Shown: positions 18,293-27,105, counted from the first letter of the stretch. The stretch: 58,894 bases of DNA from an uncultured Oscillospiraceae bacterium (GCA_900543555.1 UQRL01000010.1:1-58894), one strand, 5' to 3'. Made by a program: numbers and translations. Notes: a model not told the origin generated them from the letters alone.

Positions 18293-19870
18293 ATGAACGA
18301 ATTTTCCATGACGAAGACATCCCCCATTGTTTCCACCACCAAGGGGAAGCTGCGGGGCTTCCATTACAACGGTGTGGACCACTTCTTTGGCATCCGCTAC
18401 GCCAAAGCCAAGCGTTTTCAAATGCCTGAGCCCGTCCCCGCCTGGGAAGGCGTGCGGGATGCGGGCAGCTACGGTATGATTTGCCCTGTGCTCTATGAGC
18501 CCCGGCCCACCGGAGAGGTGATGATCCCCCACCGGTTCTGGCCCTCTTCCGAGCACTGCCAGTATTTGAACATCTGGACCTCCAGCTGCGGCCCCAGCGC
18601 CAAGAAGCCGGTGCTGTTCTGGATTCACGGCGGCGGCTTTTCCTCTGGCTCTTCCATCGAGCAGGTCTGCTACGACGGCTTCAATATGGCCAAGCTGGAT
18701 GACGTGGTGGTGGTCACGGTGAACCACCGCCTGAACGCTTTTGGCTATCTGGATCTTTCCGATTTTGGGGAGAAATATAAGAACTCCGTGAACGTGGGCA
18801 TGGCCGACCTGGTAGAGGCTCTCCGCTGGGTGCGGGACAACATCGCCTGCTTTGGCGGGGACCCGGACAATGTGACCATCTTCGGCCAGTCCGGCGGCGG
18901 TATGAAGGTGACCGTGCTGGGACAGATCCCCGAGGCTGAGGGCCTGTTCCACAAGATGATCGTCATGTCCGGCGTGGTGAAAGATGACTTTGTCTCCACC
19001 TGTACCCCCAAAGAGCTGGTTCTGGAGGTTTTGAAGAACCTGCGCATTGAGGAAAAAGATGTGGAGAAGCTGGAAAAGGTGCCGGTGCCCCAGTTTATCT
19101 GGGCGGTGAACCAGGCCACGAAGGCTTTGGAAGCCCAGGGAAAGCAGATCAACTGGTCCCCCATGCCCAACGAGTACTATACCAGCGATCCCCTCCATGG
19201 CGGTTTCAGCCCCGCTTCGCTGAAGATTCCCACCATGGTGGGCACCGTCATTGCGGAGTTTGGCGAAGTGCAGGATTACGGCGAGCGGTCTCAGCTCCCT
19301 GTGGAAGAGCAGGAGCGCCTGGTGAAGGAGTACTATGGGGAAGAGGGCGGCCAGAAGATTTTGGACGCCTTCCGCAAGGTCTACCCCAATACGCCGGTCA
19401 TCTACGCCACAGACCTGGAGAATTTCTTCCTGGCGGATACGGTGGAGTATGTGAAGAAGAAGGCCGCGGAGGCCAGCGCTCCCGTCTACAATTACATGTT
19501 CGCCAAGATCTTCGATTACGACGGCGGCCGGGCAGCTTGGCACTGCGCGGATATCCCCTATTTCTTCCACAACGCACAGCTCATCCCCATTTGCCACCAG
19601 CCGGGCTGGGAAGAGCTGGAGCGGGTCATGTGCGGGGCCTTTGTGAACTTCGCCAAGACCGGTGACCCCAATGTGGAGGGGCTGCCCCGCTGGGAGCCCT
19701 GCAAGGATGGCAAAATGCTGACCATGGTTTTCGACAACACCTGCTATGTCAACGAAAATATGCAGGATGAGCTGCTGCCCTTGGTGCAGCAGTACAAGCC
19801 CCGGTTCCAGTTCCAAGGGGCCACGCCTGAGGACGAGGACGGCGAGTCCGGCAACGCCTGGGTGTTCTAA
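18293..19870 (+). CDS. Type-B carboxylesterase (para-nitrobenzyl esterase family)
   Basis: A 525-residue alpha/beta hydrolase without signal peptide. The oxyanion-hole stretch PVLFWIHGGGFSSGSS and the nucleophile elbow FGQSGGG (Ser200) are typical, except that most relatives have GESAGG. The catalytic His is His417 in AWHCADIPYFF, and the acid probably lies in GTVIAEFGE. Such enzymes remove ester groups from small or carbohydrate-linked substrates; here it might deacylate imported glycans, which is only inference from context. Ribosome site GGGAGGT precedes the ATG. Confidence 0.9.
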   Translation: MNEFSMTKTSPIVSTTKGKLRGFHYNGVDHFFGIRYAKAKRFQMPEPVPAWEGVRDAGSYGMICPVLYEPRPTGEVMIPHRFWPSSEHCQYLNIWTSSCGPSAKKPVLFWIHGGGFSSGSSIEQVCYDGFNMAKLDDVVVVTVNHRLNAFGYLDLSDFGEKYKNSVNVGMADLVEALRWVRDNIACFGGDPDNVTIFGQSGGGMKVTVLGQIPEAEGLFHKMIVMSGVVKDDFVSTCTPKELVLEVLKNLRIEEKDVEKLEKVPVPQFIWAVNQATKALEAQGKQINWSPMPNEYYTSDPLHGGFSPASLKIPTMVGTVIAEFGEVQDYGERSQLPVEEQERLVKEYYGEEGGQKILDAFRKVYPNTPVIYATDLENFFLADTVEYVKKKAAEASAPVYNYMFAKIFDYDGGRAAWHCADIPYFFHNAQLIPICHQPGWEELERVMCGAFVNFAKTGDPNVEGLPRWEPCKDGKMLTMVFDNTCYVNENMQDELLPLVQQYKPRFQFQGATPEDEDGESGNAWVF

Positions 19871-19890
19871 GCACGCCTGATGACACAGTG

Positions 19891-19936
19891 AAAAGCGGCC
19901 CGTTCCCCCTAATCCAGGGGACGGGCCGCTTTTTTA
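19891..19936. terminator. Bidirectional terminator between esterase and PII-like gene
   Basis: AAAAGCGGCCCGT and ACGGGCCGCTTTT arms, with a CCCC/GGGG extension, form a long stem flanked by A and T tracts, so it can stop transcription from both converging genes. Confidence 0.9.
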
Positions 19937-19950
19937 TGTTTTTCCAGGGC

Positions 19951-20631
19951 TCAGGAGAGCTCCTGCAGCCCCATGATGTCATCCACGGGCAGAGAAAAGA
20001 GAACGCCCCGGCAGTCGGTTTTCAGGCCGGCCTCCCGGTTGATGGCCTGCATCACCGGCAGCTTTTGGGCTGTGGGCACAAGAATGGCCACAATCTCCTT
20101 TTCCGGCTGCAGGGTGAAGCCCAGCATATTCTGTACGTCCTCATAGCCCACACGGCGGGCATAAATAACCGTGCCGCCCCGTGCCCCGGCGCTGCGGGCG
20201 GCCTCCATCACTTGGTCGGAGCTGCCCCGGTTGACAATGGTCAGCACCAGCTGATAGGGGTGGCCGGTTTTCTTGGCTTCTTCCATAGCAGGTTCCTCCT
20301 TTTCATATTCCGGCTTCAAAAGCACTTGGGGAATTTGGGCGCTGATGCCAGAGAGGGGGATGGTGAACAAAATGCCCCTGCCCGGGGTGGATAAGTCCAG
20401 CACCCGGTGTACTTCGGGCAGCAGGGGCGGAATGCGGCTGGCGGGGGCCAGCGTCCAAACCAGCTCCTTGGCGGTTTCGTCCAGGCCAAAGTAGTTTAAA
20501 ATCTTCGAGCTGGCTGTGCCTGCGCCCAGGCAGGCAAAGTCAAAGTGAAGGTGGTGAGAGCGGTACAGGTCCACAGCCTTGGTGCCCTTGCCCCGGTCCA
20601 CAATGGTGATAATCAGTTTAAAATGTTCCAC
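19951..20631 (-). CDS. Tandem PII-like (GlnB-fold) protein partnered with DUF1538
   Basis: A 226-residue soluble protein with two PII-like halves: residues about 3-105 (KLIITIVDRGKGTKAVDLY) and about 122-220 (QLVLTIVNRGSSDQVMEAAR, then GARGGTVIYARR, a PII-type glycine-rich turn). PII proteins bind nucleotides and switch membrane transporters on or off. It starts at GTG, 12 bases after the DUF1538 stop, with AGGAGG 6 bases before. The two-gene operon strongly suggests that it regulates the DUF1538 membrane protein. The fused duplication is unlike the single-domain trimeric PII; ligand and target are unproven. Confidence 0.75.
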   Translation of the reverse strand: MEHFKLIITIVDRGKGTKAVDLYRSHHLHFDFACLGAGTASSKILNYFGLDETAKELVWTLAPASRIPPLLPEVHRVLDLSTPGRGILFTIPLSGISAQIPQVLLKPEYEKEEPAMEEAKKTGHPYQLVLTIVNRGSSDQVMEAARSAGARGGTVIYARRVGYEDVQNMLGFTLQPEKEIVAILVPTAQKLPVMQAINREAGLKTDCRGVLFSLPVDDIMGLQELS

Positions 20632-20642
20632 AGGCAGCCTCC

Positions 20643-22181
20643 TTATACGTCGTCGAACTCGATGATGTCCTCAGAGGACATGGTGGAGGCCTCGTCCTCG
20701 GTGACCTCCACGGTGCGGCGCAGCTTCCATTGATAGACGGCGCCCAGGCATTGAATGGTGACCAGGGGCGTCATGGCCACCATGGCCACAATGCCGAAAG
20801 CGTCTGTCAGCACATTGCCGCCCAGGGCGCTGCAGGCGCCCATGGAGAAGGGCAGCAGGAAGGTGGCCGTCATCGGGCCGCTGGCCACACCGCCGGAGTC
20901 AAAGGCGATGGCCGTAAAAATCTTGGGGACCTTGCGGGAGAGGAGCAGGGCAATGGCATAGCCCGGCACCAGAAACCACAGAATGGAAATGCCCGTGAGC
21001 ACGCGGGTCATGGCCAATCCCACAGAGAGGGCCACGCCAATGGAGAGGCTCAGATTCATGGCGCGCTGGGGAATGGCGCCGCCGGTGACCTCTTCCACCT
21101 GTTTGTTCAGCACATGGACCGCGGGCTCTGCCGCCACAATAAAGTAGCCCACCACCATGCCGATGGGAATGAGCACCCAGTTGTAGGGCAGCTCCGCAAT
21201 CGTGCTGCCCAAGTAGTTGCCCGCAGGCATAAAGCCCACATTCACGCCGGTGAGGAACAGCACCAGCCCCACATAGGTGTAGGCAACACCCACCAAAAGG
21301 CGGATGAGGGCGTCTTTTTTCAAGTGAAGGGAAAAAATTTGGAAAAGCGCAAAGAAAACCACCACCGGCAGCAGGCCCAGCGCCACCTCGCTCATATATT
21401 CCGGGAAGCCCTCCAGAAACTGCATCCCGGCCTCCCGGGTGGTGAAGGTGTCGGTTACCGTAAAGGGCGTGTAAGAGATCTCTGTGCCGCTGAGGCAGAG
21501 CCCCATGATGAGCACCGCCAGAATGGGGCCAATGCTGCACAAAGCCACCATGCCAAAGCTGTTGTCCTCTGCCTGCCTGCCGCTGCTGTGGGCAGAAGCC
21601 ACGCCAATACCCAGGGCCATGATAAAGGGCACAGTGATGGGCCCCGTGGTGACGCCGCCGGCGTCAAAGGCCACGGCTAAAAACTCCTTGGGGACAAAAA
21701 GGGCCAGAAGAAAGACAAGAATGTAGAACGCCATCAGCAGGCTGTTAAGGGAGAATTTCTCCTTTAGGGTGTTTACCACCGAGATCACCAGAAACACGCC
21801 CACCCCCGCGGCCACGGTGAGGATGATGACCATGTCGGGCACAGCGGGCACTTGGTTTGCCAGCACCTGCAGGTCCGGCTCTGCCATGGTGATGAAGGCG
21901 CCAATCAAGAAGACAATGGGAAGAATGGGCCAGATAGAGCGCTTCCCCATCCGGACCACCTCGCCGCCCACGCCGTCTCCCATAGGCATCATCGCCATAT
22001 CGGCGCCCAGAGAGAACAGCCCCATGCCCACAATGAGCAGAATGGCCCCCAGCAGGAACATCACCAGGGTGCCCACCGGCATTTCAGGAGCCAGGGTAAA
22101 GCTCAACAGCAGCACAATGGCTGTAATGGGCATGACGGAGGATAAAGATTCCAAAGTTTTTGCTTTTAGATTTTTGCGCAT
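20643..22181 (-). CDS. DUF1538 polytopic membrane protein, probable transporter
   Basis: A 512-residue membrane protein with 12 or more predicted helices and an internal duplication: FDAGGVTTGPIT in the first half and FDSGGVASGPMT in the second sit at equivalent places. This inverted-repeat-like design is common in secondary transporters. The family is known as DUF1538 and its substrate is not established. The start ATG (22181) has only a weak ribosome site. The PII-like gene follows in the same operon, so its activity may be tied to a nucleotide or nitrogen/carbon signal. Confidence 0.78.
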   Translation of the reverse strand: MRKNLKAKTLESLSSVMPITAIVLLLSFTLAPEMPVGTLVMFLLGAILLIVGMGLFSLGADMAMMPMGDGVGGEVVRMGKRSIWPILPIVFLIGAFITMAEPDLQVLANQVPAVPDMVIILTVAAGVGVFLVISVVNTLKEKFSLNSLLMAFYILVFLLALFVPKEFLAVAFDAGGVTTGPITVPFIMALGIGVASAHSSGRQAEDNSFGMVALCSIGPILAVLIMGLCLSGTEISYTPFTVTDTFTTREAGMQFLEGFPEYMSEVALGLLPVVVFFALFQIFSLHLKKDALIRLLVGVAYTYVGLVLFLTGVNVGFMPAGNYLGSTIAELPYNWVLIPIGMVVGYFIVAAEPAVHVLNKQVEEVTGGAIPQRAMNLSLSIGVALSVGLAMTRVLTGISILWFLVPGYAIALLLSRKVPKIFTAIAFDSGGVASGPMTATFLLPFSMGACSALGGNVLTDAFGIVAMVAMTPLVTIQCLGAVYQWKLRRTVEVTEDEASTMSSEDIIEFDDV

Positions 22182-22301
22182 CGCTACACTTCGCTTTCAT
22201 AGGATTTTGCCCCGCTGACCCGGGGGATTGTAAAGTTAGGACGTATTCTCAGGGACGGAAAATGCCCGCGCGCAAGGGCCCGCAGTCCCTATATTAATAT
22301 A

Positions 22302-22330
22302 AGTATACCAGAAAAATCCCTCCATGACCA
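22302..22330 (-). promoter_or_regulatory. Promoter of the DUF1538-PII operon
   Basis: On the minus strand: TGGTCA (22325-22330), 17 bases, TATACT (22302-22307) with an extended TGG before the -10 box. Confidence 0.6.
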
Positions 22331-22423
22331 GAAAAAGCAGGAGGAAGATCCGCTTTTTCTCCCCCACCCCCACTTTTTCAGGGAGGCGCCGCTGTGCACA
22401 GTCCAAAAAATAGGACGGTCAAT

Positions 22424-22458
22424 GAAAAAAGGCACCGGGAAAAATCCCCAGCGCCTTT
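22424..22458 (-). terminator. Intrinsic terminator of the dnaX-ybaB-recR operon
   Basis: On the minus strand AAAGGCGCTGGGG pairs with CCCGGTGCCTTTTTT around an A/T loop, ending in a run of six T. Confidence 0.85.
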
Positions 22459-22483
22459 GCTGTTCTGCCTTCAAATGGTTCTG

Positions 22484-23086
22484 TTACAGTTCCTGGCGGC
22501 CCTCCATGGCCCGCTGCAATGTCACTTCATCGGCGTATTCCAGGTCGCCGCCCACGGGAATGCCGTAGGCAAGCCGGGTCACTTTAATGCCAAGCGGTTT
22601 GAGCAGCCGGGAAAGGTACATGGCAGTGGCCTCCCCCTCTACCGTGGGGTTGGTGGCCATGATGACCTCTTCCACATGGCTGTCCATGCGGGCCAACAGC
22701 TCCTTGATTTTCAGCTGGTCCGGCCCCACCCCGGAAAGGGGGGAAATGGCCCCGTGCAGCACATGGTACAGGCCGTTGTACTCCCCGGCCCTCTCCAAAG
22801 CGAACACGTCCTTGGGCTCCTCCACCACACAGATCAAGCTCTTGTCCCGGCTGTCGCTGCGGCACACAGGGCACAGCTCCTGGTCGGTCAGGTTGCAGCA
22901 GACCTTGCAGGTGTGAATCTCCTCATGGGCTTGCAGAATGGCCTGGGCAAAGCCCTGAGCCTCCTCCTTGCTCATGTCCAGCACATAATAGGCCAAACGC
23001 TGGGCCGACTTGTGCCCAATGCCAGGCAGGCTTTCAAACCGTTCCACCAGCACCTCCAGGGGAGGCACATGATACCCGCCGGCCAT
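22484..23086 (-). CDS. recR: Recombination mediator protein RecR
   Basis: A 200-residue protein of normal RecR length. It has the helix-hairpin-helix [19 protein letters not shown], the four-cysteine zinc finger (CKVCCNLTD to CPVC) and the Toprim domain [14 protein letters not shown] to [16 protein letters not shown]. RecR acts with RecF and RecO to load RecA onto gapped DNA. It follows ybaB after a single base and belongs to the conserved dnaX-ybaB-recR operon. Confidence 0.97.
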   Translation of the reverse strand: MAGGYHVPPLEVLVERFESLPGIGHKSAQRLAYYVLDMSKEEAQGFAQAILQAHEEIHTCKVCCNLTDQELCPVCRSDSRDKSLICVVEEPKDVFALERAGEYNGLYHVLHGAISPLSGVGPDQLKIKELLARMDSHVEEVIMATNPTVEGEATAMYLSRLLKPLGIKVTRLAYGIPVGGDLEYADEVTLQRAMEGRQEL

Positions 23087-23087
23087 C

Positions 23088-23438
23088 TCAGAAGAGCCCC
23101 GGAATGTTCATCCCGCCGGAGATGGCGGTCATACGCTCCTCTTTTTCCTGGGCAGCGGCCCGCAGGGCCTCGTTGATGGCGGCGGTCACCAGGTCGCCCA
23201 GCATCTCCGCGTCCTCCGGGTCGATGACCTCGGGCTTGATCTCCACGGATTTCACTTCCATCTTGCCGGTGACGGTGGCTTTCACCGCGTCGCCGCCAGA
23301 GGTGGCCGAGTATTCTTTTTCCTCCAGCTCGTTGGAGACAGCTTCCATTTGCTCCTGCATTTTCTGGGCCTGGCGGGCCAGCTGCTGCAGATTGGAGGCG
23401 CCGCCTCCGCCGTAGCCCTGGGGCAGTCTTGCTTTCAT
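23088..23438 (-). CDS. ybaB: YbaB/EbfC family nucleoid-associated protein
   Basis: A 116-residue protein with a Gly-rich N-terminus, the family helix [18 protein letters not shown] and the conserved core [20 protein letters not shown], ending [11 protein letters not shown]. YbaB proteins form dimers that bind DNA and affect nucleoid structure. It lies between dnaX and recR, its standard place. Confidence 0.95.
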   Translation of the reverse strand: MKARLPQGYGGGGASNLQQLARQAQKMQEQMEAVSNELEEKEYSATSGGDAVKATVTGKMEVKSVEIKPEVIDPEDAEMLGDLVTAAINEALRAAAQEKEERMTAISGGMNIPGLF

Positions 23439-23507
23439 ATTCCGATCTTCCTTTCCGGCGTAATGCCGCTGTGTTTTTCTGGTATATAGGGACCCCTTTT
23501 CAATGGC

Positions 23508-25298
23508 TCAAAAGGGGATCTCCGCGTCTGTTAAGGGCGGGGGCCCCTCCTCTTCGGGCTCCGCAGCGGAGGGCTGCTGTGAAGCCTCGATCCGCAGGTC
23601 CACGCCCTGCTCCTGCGCACGGCGTTCCAGCTCGGCCAGGGGGTCGGCCCCGCCTTCTTGGGTGTCCTCCGCGCTGCGGCGGTAAGGGCCCAGGCGGTAC
23701 ACCCGGCCCGTCACCTGACGGATGGCTTCCCGCATCCTATCCCGCTGTTCCGGCCGCTTGAGCAGCTCGAAAGCCAGCTCCGGGGCGTCGATGAGCATGT
23801 ACTCCCCGTTTACATAAGCCGCGGACCCGGCAAAGGCCATGGCCACGCTCTTGGTGTCCCCGCGGATGCGCTGCAGGATCTCCGGCCAATCCCGGAACCG
23901 CTGGGCTCCCGCCGAGAGGGCGGCCACATCTACCGGGGGCCGCTTGCGGGGCGTGGAAGGCCTCTCTTGCTTGGGCGGCGGGGCGGGCTCCGGCTCCCGG
24001 GGGCCCTGGTCTTTCATGGGGGCGGGCTGTGCCGGGGGCGCCGATTCAGGAGCGGGGGCCGGAGAGACGGCTTCTTCCCGCGCAGGGGGCGCCGGGCGCT
24101 CCGCCGGCGTTACCGCCGGGGCTGGCGCCTCTTGTGGGGGAGAGGGGGCCGCCACCCGCCGGGGCGCCCCGTTCTCCAAGGCCTCTAAGCGGCGGAGAAG
24201 GGCCTCGGGCGTGGTGTCAAGTTCGGGGCTGCACAGCCGCACGAAAGCCATCTCCAGCTCTGCCCGCTGGTTGGCATAGCGCATTCGGTGCAGGGTTTCC
24301 TCAAAGGTGTCCAGCCCGTGGAGGATGGTGGAAAGGCTTAGGGTCAGCGCCTGCCCGGTCATCACCTCCAGCTCCTGGGGGGAGCACAGCACCAGCCGGG
24401 AGGCGTCCTTCATGGTTTTAATGAGCATCAGCCCCCGAAAGTACTCTGCCAGCTCCTGGCACAGCCGGGTCATATCCTTGGACTCCCGGTGCAGGCTGTC
24501 CAGAGTCTCCAGGGCGTGGGCAGCGTTCTGCCCCACAATGTCCTGGGCCAGGGCGGCCAGGTAGTCCCGGGCCGCCACCCCAGCCGTCTGGTTGACCACC
24601 TCCAGGGTCACATGCCTGTCCCGCCCCAAACACTGGTCCAGCAGGGAGAGGGCGTCCCGCATGGCCCCATCGGCGATCCGGGCGATGAGCAGGGCCGCGT
24701 CGTGGTCCAGCTGAGAGCTCTCCTTTTCCGCCACCTCTTCCAGCCGCCCGGCGATGTCCTCAGGGGCAATGCGCTTGAAGTCGAACCGCTGGCACCGGGA
24801 AAGAATGGTGGGCAGCAGCTTGTGGACCTCTGTGGTGGCCAAAATAAAGATGACGTGGGCGGGGGGCTCCTCCAGGGTCTTCAGCAGGGCGTTGAAGGCC
24901 GAGGGGGAGAGCATGTGGACCTCGTCGATGATGTACACCCGGTATTTTGCCGTGGCCGGGGTGAAGTTGGATTCCTCGATGAGGGAGCGGATGTTGTCCA
25001 CGCCGTTGTTGCTGGCGGCGTCGATCTCCACCACGTCCAAAATGGACCCCTCTTCCAACCCCTTGCAGATCTCGCACTGGCCGCAGGGGTCGCCGTCCTT
25101 GGGGTGCAGGCAGTTGACCGCCCGGGCCAGGATCTTGGCGCAGGTGGTCTTGCCCGTCCCCCGAGAGCCGGTGAACAGGTAGGCGTGGGCAATGCGCCCC
25201 CGCATCACCTCGTTTTGCAGGGTGAGGGTCACTTGGGGCTGGCCCACCACATCGGAAAAGAATTGGGGCCGGTATTTCCGGTAGAGCACCTTGTACAT
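23508..25298 (-). CDS. dnaX: DNA polymerase III subunit gamma/tau
   Basis: A 596-residue AAA+ clamp-loader subunit. It begins MYKVLYRKYRPQFFSDVVGQ, has Walker A GSRGTGKTT, a zinc module (CLHPKDGDPCGQCEIC), a DEVHMLS Walker B and SRC sensor. A Pro/Ala-rich linker (about 400-470) joins to a C-terminal tau-like domain. An in-frame reading 21 codons longer exists, but the start at 25298 has AAGGAGG just upstream and matches the family N-terminus. I see no A-rich slippery heptamer that would give a separate gamma form. The SRP RNA gene lies immediately upstream. Confidence 0.97.
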   Translation of the reverse strand: MYKVLYRKYRPQFFSDVVGQPQVTLTLQNEVMRGRIAHAYLFTGSRGTGKTTCAKILARAVNCLHPKDGDPCGQCEICKGLEEGSILDVVEIDAASNNGVDNIRSLIEESNFTPATAKYRVYIIDEVHMLSPSAFNALLKTLEEPPAHVIFILATTEVHKLLPTILSRCQRFDFKRIAPEDIAGRLEEVAEKESSQLDHDAALLIARIADGAMRDALSLLDQCLGRDRHVTLEVVNQTAGVAARDYLAALAQDIVGQNAAHALETLDSLHRESKDMTRLCQELAEYFRGLMLIKTMKDASRLVLCSPQELEVMTGQALTLSLSTILHGLDTFEETLHRMRYANQRAELEMAFVRLCSPELDTTPEALLRRLEALENGAPRRVAAPSPPQEAPAPAVTPAERPAPPAREEAVSPAPAPESAPPAQPAPMKDQGPREPEPAPPPKQERPSTPRKRPPVDVAALSAGAQRFRDWPEILQRIRGDTKSVAMAFAGSAAYVNGEYMLIDAPELAFELLKRPEQRDRMREAIRQVTGRVYRLGPYRRSAEDTQEGGADPLAELERRAQEQGVDLRIEASQQPSAAEPEEEGPPPLTDAEIPF

Positions 25299-25330
25299 GG
25301 GGCAGCCTCCTTTCCCTGAAAAAAGCTCCG

Positions 25331-25353
25331 TATAAAACACAGGGCAGAAGCCC
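25331..25353 (-). terminator. Short terminator after the SRP RNA
   Basis: On the minus strand GGGC-TTCT-GCCC is followed by TGTGTTTTATA, between the SRP RNA and dnaX. The short stem may leak, allowing dnaX to be expressed from the same promoters. Confidence 0.6.
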
Positions 25354-25359
25354 GGTGCC

Positions 25360-25472
25360 ATATGGGAACGGACAGGCGACCTGCATCGCCCGGGAACATC
25401 CGCTTAATGCTGCTCGGTTCCCCGCCTGACATGGTTCGCGGCGTCCCGCCGCGCAGACCTGCCCGCTCCCAT
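25360..25472 (-). ncRNA. ffs: Signal recognition particle RNA (small bacterial type)
   Basis: The domain IV hallmark is present on the minus strand: GTCAGGCGGGGAACCGAGC, followed by AGCATTAAG, which carries the GGAA-type tetraloop and the asymmetric loop that binds Ffh. The 5' end ATATGGGAGCGGGCAGG pairs along its full length with the 3' end CCTGTCCGTTCCCATAT, giving a closed hairpin of about 110 nt without an Alu domain. It directs ribosomes making membrane and secreted proteins to the membrane. Its place before dnaX is conserved in clostridia. Confidence 0.93.
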
Positions 25473-25494
25473 ATAATACCGTGTTCCACCCTTG
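25473..25494 (-). promoter_or_regulatory. Proximal promoter of SRP RNA
   Basis: On the minus strand a -10-like TATTAT (25473-25478) ends a few bases before the helix of the RNA; the matching -35 region (CTTTTT, 16 bases upstream) is poor. Confidence 0.4.
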
Positions 25495-25560
25495 AAAAAG
25501 CTGTGGCCGCAAAACACGCGCCTTGTAACGGAAAGCGGCTTGCGCCGCGCCCGTTTTTTT

Positions 25561-25589
25561 ATTATACCAGAACCTGTTCAAAAAAACAA
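25561..25589 (-). promoter_or_regulatory. Middle promoter for SRP RNA/dnaX
   Basis: On the minus strand TTGTTT (25584-25589), 17 bases, TATAAT (25561-25566) with an extended TGG. A transcript from here would carry about 80 extra bases before the SRP RNA. Confidence 0.6.
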
Positions 25590-25636
25590 GAGGAAGCCGC
25601 ACAGGGAACTTTGCCCGGTTGTGCGCCTGTGCTCTC

Positions 25637-25665
25637 ATTATACTGGAAGTCCCTTGAAAAGACAA
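25637..25665 (-). promoter_or_regulatory. Distal promoter towards SRP RNA/dnaX
   Basis: On the minus strand TTGTCT (25660-25665), 17 bases, TATAAT (25637-25642). It overlaps the divergent GNAT promoter, so both cannot be occupied at once. Confidence 0.55.
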
Positions 25666-25682
25666 GAGAAACTTGCTATCAT
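25654..25682 (+). promoter_or_regulatory. Promoter of the first GNAT gene
   Basis: TTGAAA (25654-25659), 17 bases, TATCAT (25677-25682), 35 bases before the start codon. Confidence 0.65.
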
Positions 25683-25717
25683 AAATGGGAATCTGTGTAA
25701 AGAAGGGAGAAGCTGCC

Positions 25718-26224
25718 ATGAAGCTGCGGAAAGCCGCGCTGACAGATGGGGACGCCGTTCTGGCCCTGTACCGGGAGGCCCAGGCATTTTTGGCCGCCCA
25801 GGGCATCGACCAGTGGCAGGATGGTTACCCCAATCAGGAGACCTTCCTGGCGGATGTGGGCCGGGGGGAGAGCTGGGTCCTGGAGGAAGGGGGCCAAGTG
25901 GCGGCCACCGCCTGCCTGGGCCTGGGCCGGGAGCCCACCTACGACATCATCTATGAGGGCGCCTGGGGCACAGAGGCCCCGGAGTACGCCTTCCTCCACC
26001 GCATTGCCGTGTCCGGCGCCTGCAAGGGGAAAGGGGTCCCGTCCCTGTTCTTCCAGGAGCTGGAGCGCCAGGCCCGAGAGCGGGGCCTGCCCTGCCTGCG
26101 GGGGGATACCCACCGGGAGAACAAGATCATGCAGCGTGTCATGGAGAAAAACGGCCTGTCCTACCGGGGCGTCATCTACCTGGAGGACGGGGGAGAGCGC
26201 CTGGCCTTTGAAAAGGTGCTGTAA
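25718..26224 (+). CDS. GNAT family N-acetyltransferase
   Basis: A 168-residue single-domain acetyltransferase. It begins MKLRKAALTDGDAVLALYRE, as in RimI-like enzymes. The motif-A region EYAFLHRIAVSGACKGKGVP supplies the acetyl-CoA pyrophosphate-binding turn (K-G-K-G-V-P), and HRENKIMQRVMEKNGLSYRG matches the C-terminal GNAT signature. The ATG at 25718 follows AGAAGGGAG; a longer in-frame reading lacks a ribosome site. The acceptor substrate is unknown. Confidence 0.85.
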   Translation: MKLRKAALTDGDAVLALYREAQAFLAAQGIDQWQDGYPNQETFLADVGRGESWVLEEGGQVAATACLGLGREPTYDIIYEGAWGTEAPEYAFLHRIAVSGACKGKGVPSLFFQELERQARERGLPCLRGDTHRENKIMQRVMEKNGLSYRGVIYLEDGGERLAFEKVL

Positions 26225-26268
26225 AAGAAAAGGGCGCAGTGCACCGCGCACCACGCCGTAAAAAGCTC

Positions 26269-27105
26269 TTATTTCAGCCGCACATATTTCTGGGGGGAGG
26301 AGTTCCCATCCTTCTTCATGTCCCGGATCTCAAACATGTCCAGGCTCTCTAAGAAGGGGGTCAGCTTGGAAAAGCCGAAGTTCCGCACGTCGAAGTCCGG
26401 GTAGCGCTTGTCCAGCAGGTTGCCGATCTTCCCAATGATGATCCAGTCATCCTCGTCAGAGTTCTCCCGGACGATGGTCCGCAGGGCCCGGCGGATGGTG
26501 CGCAGGCTGGTGCGGGGCTCCTCAATCTCCTCCTGCTGCTGGCGCTTGGGCTCCTCCTTGGCCTTTTTCGCCGCGGCCGCCTTCTTCTGGGGGGCCTTTT
26601 TCTGGGGGGCCGCTTTCTTGGCGGGCTCCGGCTTGGGGGCGGGGGCCTCCTCCGGCTCCTCCTCGTCGGCGGCGGAGAGGATGTCCAGGTATTTGAACTT
26701 GTTGCAGGCCGCGATAAAGGAGTTAGGGGTCTTGCTCTCTCCCATGCCAATCACCGTCATGCCGGACTCCCGCAGCCGGGCGGCCAGCCGGGTGAAGTCG
26801 CTGTCCGAGGACACCAGGCAGAAGCCGTCCACCTTGCCGGAGTAGAGAATGTCCATAGCGTCGATGATCATGGCGGAGTCGGTGGAGTTTTTCCCCGTGG
26901 TGTAGCTGTACTGCTGGATGGGGTTGATGGAGTTGTCCAGCAGCACGCTTTTCCAAGAGATGAGGGAGGGGTTGGTCCAGTCCCCGTAAATGCGCTTGTA
27001 GGTGGCGATGCCATCCTTGGAGATCTCGTCCAAGATGATCTTGATGTATTTCACAGAAACGTTGTCCGCGTCGATCAACACGGCGAACCGGTTGTCGCTT
27101 GCCAT
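26269..27105 (-). CDS. NYN (PIN-like) domain protein with C-terminal LOTUS/OST-HTH domain
   Basis: A 278-residue protein. The N-terminal NYN/LabA-like nuclease fold (about 5-145) carries the acidic residues VLIDADNV (Asp12, Asp14), TDSAMIIDAMD and LVSSDSDFTRLA. A Lys/Ala/Glu-rich linker (about 155-200) leads to a LOTUS-like winged helix (LRTIRRALRTIVRENSDEDD to KLTPFLESLDMFEIRD). NYN proteins with this tail are thought to act on RNA, either cutting or binding it. The ATG at 27105 has GAGAGGAG before it. It is transcribed alone from a divergent promoter. Confidence 0.87.
   Translation of the reverse strand: MASDNRFAVLIDADNVSVKYIKIILDEISKDGIATYKRIYGDWTNPSLISWKSVLLDNSINPIQQYSYTTGKNSTDSAMIIDAMDILYSGKVDGFCLVSSDSDFTRLAARLRESGMTVIGMGESKTPNSFIAACNKFKYLDILSAADEEEPEEAPAPKPEPAKKAAPQKKAPQKKAAAAKKAKEEPKRQQQEEIEEPRTSLRTIRRALRTIVRENSDEDDWIIIGKIGNLLDKRYPDFDVRNFGFSKLTPFLESLDMFEIRDMKKDGNSSPQKYVRLK

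Larger units (their letters stand above)
22182..22483. other. 302-base intergenic stretch between DUF1538 and recR
   Basis: It holds the DUF1538 promoter (22302-22330), a 5' leader of about 115 bases for that gene with no riboswitch core I can recognise, the recR terminator (22424-22458) and a small GTCC/GGAC hairpin near 22400. I see no gene in it. Confidence 0.6.

Noticed and set aside
23508..25298. Programmed frameshift in dnaX for a gamma form
   Set aside because: No A-rich slippery heptamer with a following hairpin was seen in the expected region.
25561..25589. GAACAGGTTC in the SRP promoter spacer as a LexA box; the same 14-mer recurs near 48281
   Set aside because: Firmicute LexA sites have four bases between GAAC and GTTC, here only two; the recurrence is too short to mean much.
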